Positions 1 through 9,032 of a stretch of DNA of 64,000 bases are shown here, in pieces. The position numbers and the translations under genes were made by a program. The stretch spans positions 1-64,000 of the forward strand of contig JAVBLV010000026.1 of assembly GCA_031553195.1 (NCBI GenBank). The letters run 5' to 3'. Position 1 is the first letter of the stretch. Each line of letters begins with the position of its first letter. This DNA comes from JAVBLV01 sp031553195 (GTDB lineage: Bacteria; Bacteroidota; Bacteroidia; Bacteroidales; P3). The notes beneath the pieces were generated by a model, which was given only the letters and a program-made list of their open reading frames with translations, was not told where the DNA came from and made no database searches.

Positions 1-506
1 TATCTCTGATAAATAGCGATAACAATCCTCTTCGTTTTGAAAGTATCTGTTAAACTTTATAGAATTCACTCCCTCAAATTTTTCTCTTTTTCCCATGCTA
101 CAAAAGTAGCATGGTTTCTAATTTTTACAGCGATCTAAACGTCTATACCAATTAATTCTAATGCCAATTAGAATTTATAATTAGTCCGCAAAATAATCAT
201 TTTCTAATCGCAATCAATTATACTTCAAATATTTTGGAAACATTTGAAGTCTGAAAGATTGGACTATCTTCAATATGCAAATGGTATAACAAATAGATAG
301 GGAATCAATTAGAATGAAAAAAACAAAGTGGAAAATGCAGAAAAAACTTATTGTATTCTGATCAAAATAATAACAATCGATGCTGTTGATCTTAATTAGG
401 AAGATAGATAGTTTATCATTTTTAGATGCTACTATAAAAATTTTCAGACAACTCTAACTACATTTTATTATATCGGCAAAACCGCCAAAACAATCGGCCT
501 ATATAT
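1..506. other. Non-coding left edge
   Basis: No convincing reading frame is visible on either strand; all six frames are interrupted often and the base composition is strongly AT-rich. The only clear structure is a hairpin at 93-114. The stretch lies downstream of the minus-strand permease gene that ends at 507, so it probably holds the 3' end of that transcript plus spacer. I see no RNA gene or repeat shared with the rest of the window. Confidence 0.6.
93..126 (+). terminator. Hairpin, possible terminator
   Basis: A perfect 9-bp stem (ccatgctac / gtagcatgg) closes a 4-base AAAA loop and is followed on the plus strand by a T-rich tract. It could end a plus-strand transcript entering from the left of the window, or act in both directions. 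No gene for it to serve is visible inside the window. Confidence 0.45.
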
Positions 507-1592
507 TTAACTCCCTGTTATTCGGACCCTCGGGTCTAATATGCCGTATAATATATCCACCAAAATATTAATCAAAACCAATATGATGCATATAACCAGT
601 AACGCGCCCATTACCACAGGAAAATCATATTTTTCCAACCCATCGACAATAACCACCCCTACCCCTTTCCAGTCAAAAATATATTCGACAAAAACGGCGC
701 CTGCCATTAATCCGGCAAACCAACCCGAAATAGCGGTAACTATGGGGTTCATTGAATTTTTCAATGCATGTTTCCAAATAATCCTTGCAAAACCTAATCC
801 TTTGGCTTTGGCCGTACGGATAAAGTCTTGCGATAAAACATCCAGCATTGAATTTTTCGTCAACTCTATGATAACAGCCAATGGTCTTATTCCCAATGTA
901 ATTGCAGGCAAAATAAGATTCTTCAAATCCAGATATTCTCCATTTCCAAAATCATCTACCGTATATAGATTTCCAAACATATTTAATCCTGTATAATCGG
1001 CAAGCACATAGGCAAAAAGCCACGCCATCAAAATGGCCGCAAAAAACGAAGGCAATGACATACCCAAAACAGACAGGAATAAAGCTGACCTGTCGAAGAA
1101 ACTGTTCTTGTAAATAGCGGAAAACGTTCCCACAGAAACGCCTATAATAAATGCAAATACAATGCTGACAATAGATAAAACCGCCGTCTTAGGAAAAGCT
1201 TCGGCCAAAATATCGGAAACCTTTCGCTTGCTTTGATAAGAACGTCTTAAATAAGGTTTTTTTAAAACTAACGAGTGGTCTCCCGCCTTAATAATGGTTT
1301 GGAAAGGGGCATATTTCGACGGGTCGAGGAACCAATAGCTATCTGCATTATGATTATTATGAAGCGAAACAGGCGACAAATCGTTCAAATAATTAGCAAA
1401 CTGTTTATACAACGGTTTATCCAAGCCCAGGTCTTTATTAATAATAGCAATGCTCGCGCTATCGGCGCGTTGCCCCAACATCATGCGGGCAGGGTCTCCG
1501 GGCAGCACATTGAACAAAAAGAAAACAATGGTAACCACTCCTATTAGAACCAAAAACCCGTAAAAGATTCTCTTTAGAATAAAATTCAACAT
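507..1592 (-). CDS. DppB/OppB-type ABC transporter permease (orphan)
   Basis: Inner-membrane permease of the peptide/nickel ABC importer class (binding-protein-dependent transport inner membrane component). The N-terminal TM segment (about 10-30) ends in VLPGDPARMM, typical of DppB. The EAA-type loop lies around GLGFARIIWKHALKNS, and the protein ends in the characteristic LDPRVRITGS. At 361 aa it is longer than most DppB proteins because of an extended extracytoplasmic segment between TM1 and TM2 (about 35-125). It is the last gene of a minus-strand run 14 bp after the DoxX-like gene. No DppC, ATPase or solute-binding gene follows; the next 500 bases are non-coding. Partners must therefore be elsewhere. 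The family call is firm; the substrate is unknown. Confidence 0.9.
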   Translation of the reverse strand: MLNFILKRIFYGFLVLIGVVTIVFFLFNVLPGDPARMMLGQRADSASIAIINKDLGLDKPLYKQFANYLNDLSPVSLHNNHNADSYWFLDPSKYAPFQTIIKAGDHSLVLKKPYLRRSYQSKRKVSDILAEAFPKTAVLSIVSIVFAFIIGVSVGTFSAIYKNSFFDRSALFLSVLGMSLPSFFAAILMAWLFAYVLADYTGLNMFGNLYTVDDFGNGEYLDLKNLILPAITLGIRPLAVIIELTKNSMLDVLSQDFIRTAKAKGLGFARIIWKHALKNSMNPIVTAISGWFAGLMAGAVFVEYIFDWKGVGVVIVDGLEKYDFPVVMGALLVICIILVLINILVDILYGILDPRVRITGS

Positions 1593-1606
1593 GTTTCCAG
1601 TCGAAT

Positions 1607-2974
1607 TTAATCAGCTTTGTATTTGTTACTTAACTTACCAAAAGGGATGTCGTCTAAATCGGGAATGTTCCGGTAATGCCATTTACCTAAAATCGTTCCG
1701 TTTTTCATTAACATTAATCCGGGATTAGAGCGAATCATGGTTTTAATTGCCTTATCATCGGCGAAATAAAAATCCACATTTTCAAAGCCTTTATAGTCTG
1801 TTTTAAATGCATCTACCTCTTCAGGCAAAGCGGACGTCAAGAAAACAAGATGGTAGCCTTTTTCCGAAACATCTTCCAGAAGCTCTCCGAGTTCTTCAAT
1901 CCCTTTATGGGACATGTCCTTCAAATTATACGAAGTGGCAATAAAAATGTAATCAGGAGAACCTATCAGCGTTTTGGCATGGTCGCTTCCATCGGGGCCT
2001 AACATTGAGAAGCCGGGAGCGGCAATTTCATTCGGATCGATCACTTTACTGTCAACAAATTCCCAATCGGCCCTCCAAACCGTATCCTGATAATATTTCA
2101 TCAGGTCGACAGAAGGAAATTCCATTTTCTCCCCAGTCTGCTTGTTCCGGTAAATAACAAAACTTTTAATTTCTTCCTTCTCTTTGGGCATCATATGGTT
2201 TCCTACCTTCCAGGGACGAAAATCTATAACTGATTCATTGTAATAGTTGTACAAACAAAAACTTATCATTGCAGCAGCGCCAATAAGCAAAACTACCCAA
2301 TCTTTCAGTTTTGAAGGTATCCATGTCTCTTTTTTTGTGTTTTGGTAACAGAAAATGAATAACGAAGGAATCATTAAAACCACATTTTTCCAGAAAGTTT
2401 GCCAATTGGTAAGCTTCACGGCATCGCCAAAACACCCACAATCAGAGACATTATTTGTCAACGCATCAATAAAGGTGGTTACGAGGAAAAAGCTCATCAT
2501 GAGCAGTAAAAGCCATTTTGCAGGTTTTTTGCATGTATTGGTTAAAATCAATACCCCAACTAAGAATTCCAATGTACATAGCAAGATAGATAACGGTAAA
2601 GCGAAACAAACCGCCCATTCGAAACCGAAAACATGCATATACTCTTCTATCTTATAAGCCGTTCCGAGAGGATCTACGCCTTTCACAAAAGCGGAGAACA
2701 TGAACAGAATACCCATAAAAATCCTGCTGATGAATATTTTTTTATAGGTATTTGTCAGCAATAAAATTCCTATTACAAATTCAAGTATGCACAAAAATAT
2801 TGCCATGGCAAATGTCATTATTGTGGTTCCTTCAGTCCGTGCAATAAGTATATGTTCGCCCATTTTACCGGCAAGTCCAAAAGGATTTGCAACAGTGATA
2901 AATCCTAAAATTATGAATAGCAAACCAATAACTATCCGAATACTGGAAAATAAGGGGTTTTTGGAATTTTTCAT
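1607..2974 (-). CDS. DoxX/MauE-like membrane protein with thioredoxin-like C-terminal region
   Basis: Predicted inner-membrane protein of 455 aa. The N-terminal part (about 10-260) is a multi-TM DoxX/MauE-like region carrying DCGCFGD at 178-184, a motif shared by this group. The C-terminal part (about 320-455) looks like an extracytoplasmic thioredoxin-fold domain, although no CxxC is visible in it. The family is usually assigned to redox or disulfide housekeeping. Residues 11-79 and 81-150 look like tandem copies: both contain a hydrophobic start, a (A)NPFGLAGK / VDPLGTAYK segment and an ending like LEFVIGILLLTNTYKK. Its ATG overlaps the TGA of the upstream DUF1599 gene (ATGA), indicating coupled translation. 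In Bacteroides, as I recall, tpiA follows this pair; here an ABC permease follows instead. Confidence 0.8.
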   Translation of the reverse strand: MKNSKNPLFSSIRIVIGLLFIILGFITVANPFGLAGKMGEHILIARTEGTTIMTFAMAIFLCILEFVIGILLLTNTYKKIFISRIFMGILFMFSAFVKGVDPLGTAYKIEEYMHVFGFEWAVCFALPLSILLCTLEFLVGVLILTNTCKKPAKWLLLLMMSFFLVTTFIDALTNNVSDCGCFGDAVKLTNWQTFWKNVVLMIPSLFIFCYQNTKKETWIPSKLKDWVVLLIGAAAMISFCLYNYYNESVIDFRPWKVGNHMMPKEKEEIKSFVIYRNKQTGEKMEFPSVDLMKYYQDTVWRADWEFVDSKVIDPNEIAAPGFSMLGPDGSDHAKTLIGSPDYIFIATSYNLKDMSHKGIEELGELLEDVSEKGYHLVFLTSALPEEVDAFKTDYKGFENVDFYFADDKAIKTMIRSNPGLMLMKNGTILGKWHYRNIPDLDDIPFGKLSNKYKAD

Positions 2975-3510
2975 TTCTCTGATAATTTTATTAATGAAAA
3001 TATAGAATAGTTCAGAATATCGGCATAATTGGCGTCAACGCCTTCCGAAACGAAAGTTTTCCCTGCATTATCTTCTATCTGTTTGATTCTTAAAAGTTTC
3101 ATCAATATTAAATCAACCATGGAAGACACCCTCATATTGCGCCAAGCCTCATCGTAATCGTGATTTTTCTTTAGCATCAGCTCCATAGAAGCATAAATAT
3201 GTTTATCGTACAATTTCAATGCTTGTTTAATATCCAAGTCTTGTTTTTCCGTTTCGCCCAATTCCAATTGTATCAGCGCTATCACGGAATAATTGGCAAT
3301 TCCGATAAATTCGGGCGCTACTCCTTCTTCTATTTGTTGATTCCCTTTTGTTTGAATGCTTCGAACGCGGGTGGCTTTAATATATATTTGGTCGGTCAAT
3401 GAGGAGAGTCTCAGTATCCTCCAAGAAGCGCCGTAATCTTTCAACTTTGCCTCAAAAACGCCTCTGCATTGTTGTATGACCGCTTCAAATTGTTCTTTTG
3501 TTTTTGTCAT
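2971..3510 (-). CDS. DUF1599 family protein
   Basis: Cytoplasmic protein of 179 aa made of two DUF1599 repeats, roughly residues 15-88 and 105-178. Both carry a (K/N)xxDYxxxWR motif followed by an SS(L/M)xDxIxxKxxRxxxI stretch and end in a NYS(V/I)xxLI(Q/K)L helix. The function is unknown; the fold is thought to be an all-alpha NTP-pyrophosphohydrolase-like or thymidylate-synthase-associated type, but nothing here proves catalysis. It is the first gene of a minus-strand unit with the DoxX-like and permease genes and is divergent from folP, the usual Bacteroidales arrangement. Confidence 0.85.
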   Translation of the reverse strand: MTKTKEQFEAVIQQCRGVFEAKLKDYGASWRILRLSSLTDQIYIKATRVRSIQTKGNQQIEEGVAPEFIGIANYSVIALIQLELGETEKQDLDIKQALKLYDKHIYASMELMLKKNHDYDEAWRNMRVSSMVDLILMKLLRIKQIEDNAGKTFVSEGVDANYADILNYSIFSLIKLSEK

Positions 3511-3531
3511 CGTTTTCTTAGGATTTATTCC

Positions 3532-3561
3532 TTTTCGCCAAGTTTTTTATTCGTAATTTTG
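3532..3561 (+). promoter_or_regulatory. Promoter for folP-cdaA
   Basis: A TAATTTTG -7 box at 3554-3561 matches the Bacteroidota consensus TAnnTTTG, and a TTTTCG sequence about 20 bases upstream resembles the TTTG -33 element. It places transcription start near 3568, just before the folP ATG at 3592, and argues against longer upstream reading-frame starts. Confidence 0.65.
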
Positions 3562-3591
3562 CATTATTTAGCGACATGTACAGACTGTAAA

Positions 3592-4461
3592 ATGAACGAT
3601 AAAAGTACGTTTTTTTTCTCAAATAAAACCATTTGCTGCGGGGGAAAAATCCGTGAGATTTCACAACCCATTGTAATGGGAATACTTAACATTACTCCGG
3701 ATTCTTTTTTTGACGGAGGGGAGTATGAGGAAACAGACCGTATTTTGAAAAGAGCGAATACTTTACTGACAGAAGGAGCTGATATTATCGACATAGGAGC
3801 CGTATCTTCCCGTCCGGGAGCGGTTTTGCTTCCTCTTGAAGAAGAGATTAATAAACTCGTTCCCGTGTTGCAACTTTTACGGAAAGAATTTCCTTCGGTT
3901 ATTTTGTCCGTAGACACCTGTTGGTCGGAAGTAGCGGAGCAAGCGGCCGACAATGGCGCCGACATTATTAATGATATTTCAGGGGGACAATTCGACAAGA
4001 GGATGTTTCAATCCATAGCCAAGATAAAGCTTCCTTACATTCTTATGCATACGCAGGGAATGCCGCAAACCATGCAGCAAAATCCTGTTTATAAAAATGT
4101 AGTAGAAGACGTCATGTTATACTTTGCAGAACGTTTAAACAAATTATATGAATTGGGGGTTAACGATGTAATTATTGATCCGGGGTTTGGTTTTGGAAAA
4201 ACACTAGGACATAATTTTGAATTAATAAACCGTTTAGATGAATTTTCTATTTTCAAAGAACTTTTATTAGTCGGCATTTCAAGAAAATCGATGGTCTGTA
4301 AAACGCTTCATTGCAATCCCGACCAAGCGTTGAACGGCACGACGGTTCTGCACGCGCTCGCTTTATTGAAAGGCGCGTCTATTTTACGCGTGCATGATGT
4401 GAAAGAAGCCAAAGAATGTATCAAAATTATACAAACCGCTCATTCGTTTCGCCAATCGTAA
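3592..4461 (+). CDS. folP: Dihydropteroate synthase
   Basis: Condenses p-aminobenzoate with 6-hydroxymethyl-7,8-dihydropterin pyrophosphate in folate synthesis (cytoplasm). The 289-aa TIM-barrel protein shows the family signatures VMGILNITPDSFFDGG near the N-terminus, ADIIDIGAVSSRPGA, the SVDT strand, ADIINDISGG, and the IIDPGFGFGKT / GISRKS loops. The frame is open further upstream, but ATG 3592 is chosen because it follows the predicted promoter closely and gives the usual family length. It is followed after 25 bp by cdaA, the standard Bacteroidota pairing. Confidence 0.96.
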   Translation: MNDKSTFFFSNKTICCGGKIREISQPIVMGILNITPDSFFDGGEYEETDRILKRANTLLTEGADIIDIGAVSSRPGAVLLPLEEEINKLVPVLQLLRKEFPSVILSVDTCWSEVAEQAADNGADIINDISGGQFDKRMFQSIAKIKLPYILMHTQGMPQTMQQNPVYKNVVEDVMLYFAERLNKLYELGVNDVIIDPGFGFGKTLGHNFELINRLDEFSIFKELLLVGISRKSMVCKTLHCNPDQALNGTTVLHALALLKGASILRVHDVKEAKECIKIIQTAHSFRQS

Positions 4462-4486
4462 AGATTATTAAAAATATTTATTTTCA

Positions 4487-5281
4487 ATGTTACAAAACTT
4501 ATTGCACGAATTTTCGAATATTACCATTAAAGATATTATCGACTTTGCCTTAGTGGCTTTTTTGTTGTACGAAGTTTATAAATTGATAAAGGGCACCAAT
4601 GCCGTACGTATTTTTATTGGAATTGCTTCTATATTTATTCTTTGGAAAATCTTCAACCGGTTACAATTCAAATTGATGAGCGACTTGTTAGGTCAATTCA
4701 TTAATGTGGGCGTAATTTTATTGGTGGTCGTTTTCCAACCCGAAATACGACGTTTTCTTTTATTGTTAGGAACCCGGGGATTTATCGAAACCAAATCGAG
4801 ACGTTTTTTGTTCTGGAAAGTAAACGTGGCCAAACAAAAAGCTTTATCAATAGACCCTATTGTAAAAGCCTGTCAGAAGATGTCGTCTACGCTAACCGGC
4901 GCATTAATTATCATCAGCAAAGAAAATGAACTGGATTCTGTTATTTCTACCGGAGACAGCATTAACTCGGAGATTTCGGCTCCTTTACTGGAAACGATCT
5001 TTTTCAAAAATACGCCTTTACACGACGGAGCCGTTATTATATCGGGCAATTGCATACGGGCGGCCCGTTGTATTTTGCCGGTTTCTTCCAATAGAAACAT
5101 CCCCAATTCCATGGGATTAAGGCATCGTTCCGGGATCGGAATCACCGAACAAACCGATGCCATAGCTGTGATCGTTTCGGAGCAAACAGGAAGCATTTCT
5201 TTCGTCAAAAACGGTCAGATTACCGCCGACATTACTCCCACACAACTTAAAGATTTTTTGGACGAGGAATTTAATAAATAA
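4487..5281 (+). CDS. cdaA: Diadenylate cyclase CdaA
   Basis: Membrane-anchored enzyme that makes cyclic di-AMP from two ATP. Three hydrophobic segments occupy about residues 10-85, followed by the DisA_N/DAC catalytic domain. The DGA motif (180-182, in LHDGAVII) and the RHR motif (212-214, in GLRHRSGIGITE) are intact, so it should be active. The length of 264 aa is normal for the family. It is co-transcribed with folP. No CdaR-type regulator is adjacent, which is usual in Bacteroidota. Confidence 0.95.
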   Translation: MLQNLLHEFSNITIKDIIDFALVAFLLYEVYKLIKGTNAVRIFIGIASIFILWKIFNRLQFKLMSDLLGQFINVGVILLVVVFQPEIRRFLLLLGTRGFIETKSRRFLFWKVNVAKQKALSIDPIVKACQKMSSTLTGALIIISKENELDSVISTGDSINSEISAPLLETIFFKNTPLHDGAVIISGNCIRAARCILPVSSNRNIPNSMGLRHRSGIGITEQTDAIAVIVSEQTGSISFVKNGQITADITPTQLKDFLDEEFNK

Positions 5282-5385
5282 GGTATCGGAATAGAAGAGA
5301 AGCTGCAAATAATTTATTAGCGTAAACGTGAACTCGTAAATAAACCATTTTTTGGATTATTTTTAAATTGCTTATTCATCTTCAA

Positions 5386-5414
5386 CTTTCATAAAAATAT
5401 AATTTTTAGCTTTG
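5386..5414 (+). promoter_or_regulatory. Promoter for the AlkZ-like gene
   Basis: TAGCTTTG at 5407-5414 matches TAnnTTTG; TTTC at 5386-5389 sits about 17-18 bases upstream as a weak -33 element. Transcription start would fall near 5420, leaving a short leader before the GTG at 5443. Confidence 0.6.
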
Positions 5415-5442
5415 CATTTTATTTAATACAACAATAATCATC

Positions 5443-6495
5443 GTGGAGTCTTCTATTCTTAACCTACGTCTAGCTAGTCAACAACTCATTAACGCAACTT
5501 TTACCCATCCCAAAGAGGTGGCGTCTTGGATGGGCGGCATGCAAGCACAGGATTTCAATATGGCCAAATGGGCTATTGGCATCCGGATTCCGGGCTGTAC
5601 AAACAAAATGGTCGAAGACGCTTTTAATATAGGAGAAATTCTTCGCACTCATGTAATGAGGCCTACCTGGCATTTTGTCGCTCCCGAGGACATTCGATGG
5701 ATGTTACTTTTGTCAAAGGAAAAAATCAAATCTTCCATGAAATCCAGAGACGCTGATCTGGGGTTAACGGAAAAAATAATCGCGCAAAGCAAAGAAATTA
5801 TTCAAAAAGCGTTACATGGCAATAAACATTTAACTCGCGAAGAATTGACCGCCGCATTGGAAGACGGAAAAATGCACGCCGACAGTTCCCGCATCTACCA
5901 TTATTTAATGCACGCCGAATTGGACGGGATTATTTGCAGCGGCGCTTTACACGGCAAAGAACAAACATACGCTTTGATTGAGGAAAGGGTTCCCCAAACG
6001 CAAACATTCTCAAAAGAAGAGGCGCTGGCCAAGTTGGCAAAAAGGTATTTTGCAAGCCATGGGCCTGCCACATTGCAAGATTTTGTTTGGTGGTCGGGAT
6101 TATCTACTCTGGAAGCAAAAAAGGGACTAGAAATTATTCAACCGGATTGTATTTCCGAAAAAATTGATTCTCAAACTTATTGGCTGGTTCCCTCTCCAAG
6201 GGAAATTCCGGAAAGCAGCAATTTCATTCATTTATTACCTGCTTTTGACGAATTTATCATCAGCTATAGAGACAGGAAAGCCATCCTTTCTTCCGAAAAT
6301 CATAGCAAAGCCATTTCCAGCAATGGTATTTTCCGGCCTGTAATCGTACATAACGGACATGCCGTCGGACTGTGGAAAAAAACAAGTGGAAAAAATAAAA
6401 TTGTTATTACACCGGACTATTTTCAACCTATTGATGGAGAGATTATTGATTTAATGAAAGAACCATTTAAAAGAGTTGAAACTTTCTTCGCTTGA
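5443..6495 (+). CDS. Winged-helix DNA glycosylase-like protein (HTH_42, AlkZ/YcaQ-like)
   Basis: A 350-aa member of the winged-helix family PF06224, which includes the interstrand-crosslink glycosylases AlkZ and YcaQ. The early NLRLASQQL segment and the block GGMQAQDFNMAKWAIGIR are family hallmarks. The QAQ at residues 34-36 corresponds to the catalytic QxQ/QxD motif of AlkZ-like enzymes, so base-excision activity on bulky lesions or crosslinks is plausible. HVMRPTWHFVAPEDIRWML is also typical. The start is GTG at 5443, just after the predicted promoter. It is monocistronic, with a convergent neighbour. The family call is strong; enzyme activity is inferred. Confidence 0.8.
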   Translation: MESSILNLRLASQQLINATFTHPKEVASWMGGMQAQDFNMAKWAIGIRIPGCTNKMVEDAFNIGEILRTHVMRPTWHFVAPEDIRWMLLLSKEKIKSSMKSRDADLGLTEKIIAQSKEIIQKALHGNKHLTREELTAALEDGKMHADSSRIYHYLMHAELDGIICSGALHGKEQTYALIEERVPQTQTFSKEEALAKLAKRYFASHGPATLQDFVWWSGLSTLEAKKGLEIIQPDCISEKIDSQTYWLVPSPREIPESSNFIHLLPAFDEFIISYRDRKAILSSENHSKAISSNGIFRPVIVHNGHAVGLWKKTSGKNKIVITPDYFQPIDGEIIDLMKEPFKRVETFFA

Positions 6496-6595
6496 TTTTT
6501 TAAAGAATTCAAACTTATTTCATTTACGTTGACCTGACTTCGAAATCCCGTTCTCAATCAAACCGTAATAATGATAAATGTAAACGGAATCATTT

Positions 6596-6645
6596 CCTAA
6601 AAAAGAGCATAAATTCTTATGGTTTTGCTCCATAAGGATTTATGC
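6596..6645 (-). terminator. Terminator of the trypsin-like protease gene
   Basis: A 16-bp stem with one mismatch (arms 6607-6622 and 6630-6645) encloses a 7-base loop and is followed on the minus strand by a run of six T before the plus-strand gene end. It lies just downstream of the minus-strand stop codon at 6674. Confidence 0.7.
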
Positions 6646-6673
6646 CAAAATCTAAACTTTGTTTCGTACTTAT

Positions 6674-7759
6674 TTATGCATCCTTTTTCGAATATTCCGA
6701 AAATTCGCAACCAAAAGTATTGAACAAATAATTATCTAAATCGTCGGCCCTATTTGCCAATTGGGTAAGATTCTTTTTAACCTCTTCTTTGGAATCGGAG
6801 AATATATCGGAAATATGAACGCGGTACGAGACATAAATTTCGTTTTTATAACTTCCGAATTGGAACGGTTTGACATTTTCCGACAACAGGAATCGTAACA
6901 ACGGCTCCATGTTTTGCTTTGGAAAGATATTGATTGGCGAAGTCGCAAAAAGATAATTTTTGCTATAAACAAAAATACGTATTTCCGAACTCCCTTTATG
7001 AAATCTCCACGACTCGTATCCTTTACGCGCAATAATAGGATCTATGCCCATATCTTTAATGGCTTCTTCGCAGAATCTTGCCAGTTCCGTTAACTCTTGT
7101 TCTTTAAATGCATTAATGTCTATTTTGTTCCCGCAATTTTTACAATATTCCGTTTCTTCCGAAATGAGATTATTGCAAGTGTTGCATTGCACGGAAAACG
7201 TACTTCTGTCGATATTTTTCAAGACTTGCAACATTTCTTTAAGAACGACAATCGGGATAGCAAAACCCATATTATCGGCGTCATTGAATTTGGAAACGGT
7301 AACGCCTACCAGTTTGCTTTCTTTGGTAAATATAGGGCCTCCGCTATTCCCCGGATTTACGGCCGCATCGGTTTGGATATATGTGCGTCCATCAATCAGT
7401 TGTTCCGGAGCCGATACGGTTCCGTTTGTTATTGTAAACGGCATTCCGAAAGGGAACCCGGCTACAGAAACATGTTCTCCTATTTGTAATTTGATGTCGG
7501 CGCCTAATTCGAAGTTAGGAAGGTGGCTAAAATCATAGTCCGAATGCAAAAGCGCAATATCGGCAACCGGATTTTCAACAACAACCTGGGCGACAAAACT
7601 TTCTTTATGAGAATTTTCAATGGCAACTTTTTTAAATCCCTCTACCACATGAAAGTTAGTAACAAAAATATTATGTTCTTTCAAATAAAAACAAGAACCG
7701 GATCCGCCGGCATGGTTTACTTTAAATACAATCTGAGCAATTCTATCGTTAATTTCCAT
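6674..7759 (-). CDS. Cytoplasmic trypsin-like (HtrA-type) serine protease with zinc ribbon
   Basis: Chymotrypsin-fold S1C protease with an intact triad: His37 (NFHVV), Asp67 (ADIALL) and Ser139 (PGNSGGP). No signal peptide and no PDZ domain are present, unlike DegP/DegS. After the protease domain comes a zinc ribbon (CNTC at 192-195, CKNC at 206-209), and then an unassigned C-terminal domain (about 220-361) that looks like the YbjN/T3SS-chaperone-like fold. The ATG at 7759 is preferred over an in-frame TTG four codons upstream. It lies 110 bp downstream of the 7881-9032 gene on the same strand, suggesting one transcript. The role is unknown; stress-related proteolysis is an inference. Confidence 0.8.
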   Translation of the reverse strand: MEINDRIAQIVFKVNHAGGSGSCFYLKEHNIFVTNFHVVEGFKKVAIENSHKESFVAQVVVENPVADIALLHSDYDFSHLPNFELGADIKLQIGEHVSVAGFPFGMPFTITNGTVSAPEQLIDGRTYIQTDAAVNPGNSGGPIFTKESKLVGVTVSKFNDADNMGFAIPIVVLKEMLQVLKNIDRSTFSVQCNTCNNLISEETEYCKNCGNKIDINAFKEQELTELARFCEEAIKDMGIDPIIARKGYESWRFHKGSSEIRIFVYSKNYLFATSPINIFPKQNMEPLLRFLLSENVKPFQFGSYKNEIYVSYRVHISDIFSDSKEEVKKNLTQLANRADDLDNYLFNTFGCEFSEYSKKDA

Positions 7760-7880
7760 TTCAATATTCAATTAATAAAAAAACAATTTCAAATAATTTC
7801 ATATCCCTCTATTTCAAAATATTCTAAATTTAGAAAACGTCTAAAAGAAGTTTGGAAAACAGAGAGAACTTAATTTTTAT

Positions 7881-9032
7881 TTATTTCCCGAATAAACGGC
7901 TGAGAAATCCTTTTTTCGCAACAATCTCATTATTCATAATTTTGCTGAATGCTTGATACAAAACAGGGGCGCCTTCCTCCCATTTTTTTCCCGAAGAACG
8001 TTCCAATGCATTTACGACCAACGTATTGATATCATCTTGCAAATCATTATTGTAATACATATTGAAAAAACAATACAAAGATTCGAGGCAGGCTCCGATA
8101 TAATTTTTATCGTCCATTGCTTTCTGCACCCTTTCATAGGAAACTTCAAAATTACTTTGAATATCCTTTAAGTTAGATCTGTTTTTATAGGGAATAAAAG
8201 TTTCGACATCGTATAATTCGCTAATAAAAACGCCCTTGTCCATTTTCAACACTTTTTCGAGATAGTTTTTCCCGCGCACTACTATTTCGGAAACATTTAA
8301 TTTGTCGGTGTGCATTTCGGAAATGGCATTCTCCAAATCATTTCTGAATTGGCCTTGCGGGTGGGCGTAATATTCGATTTTACGCATGGTCGCCGCAATT
8401 GTGCTCCAGGCAAATCCGAAATAACGCTTGCCTTCAAAATAATCAACATATTCCATTGCCTCTTTTATCATATTCAAAACCGTTTGATAACATTTTTCAG
8501 CAATGTCGGACTTAAACGGCGTTATTTCCGGCTCATATAATCTAACCGCTCCAAATTGAGTAATGAATTTATCGTCATATTGATCGCCGATCAGGCAGAT
8601 TTCTTTAAAAATGTAGTACAATTTGTACGGTTCGCATTCATATAATTTACAACTATACTCAAAATTCAACCTATTTTCTCTCAGGAAAATTTGCGCCATG
8701 TCCAGAGAACTGAAGTTTAATTCGGTTATTTGCCGGAGCAATGGAACCGCATTATTTTCGGGGACATCCAAAAAGGGCGCATTAATAAATAAACTATCAT
8801 TTTCTATTTTAATATAAACAATGATAGATCCATGCGGAATTTTGAAAGATTTTCCATCGGGCGAACCATATTTTTTCCGGAACGCCGGATTAATATAGTC
8901 AAAAAGTAATTCGATCGATTTGAGATATTGTTTGTCTTCATATGCATTTATACAATCATCCCAAGCTGCAACATTAAGATTACTTGCCGTAGACTCGAAT
9001 AATGATTTGTGAAAAACAGGCAAATTATTCAT
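7881..9032 (-). CDS. Conserved hypothetical protein, partner of the protease
   Basis: I do not recognise this 383-aa protein with certainty. It is soluble with no signal peptide and is mostly mixed alpha/beta in the first ~150 residues, where GSIIVYIKIENDSLFINAPF resembles a YbjN-type beta sheet. The remainder is helical with several Tyr/Phe-rich stretches (FNMYYNNDLQDDINTLVV). The C-terminus ends in a basic GFLSRLFGK tail. It is the promoter-proximal gene of a two-gene unit with the trypsin-like protease, so it may be its substrate, regulator or adaptor. That role is inferred from position only. Confidence 0.6.
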   Translation of the reverse strand: MNNLPVFHKSLFESTASNLNVAAWDDCINAYEDKQYLKSIELLFDYINPAFRKKYGSPDGKSFKIPHGSIIVYIKIENDSLFINAPFLDVPENNAVPLLRQITELNFSSLDMAQIFLRENRLNFEYSCKLYECEPYKLYYIFKEICLIGDQYDDKFITQFGAVRLYEPEITPFKSDIAEKCYQTVLNMIKEAMEYVDYFEGKRYFGFAWSTIAATMRKIEYYAHPQGQFRNDLENAISEMHTDKLNVSEIVVRGKNYLEKVLKMDKGVFISELYDVETFIPYKNRSNLKDIQSNFEVSYERVQKAMDDKNYIGACLESLYCFFNMYYNNDLQDDINTLVVNALERSSGKKWEEGAPVLYQAFSKIMNNEIVAKKGFLSRLFGK

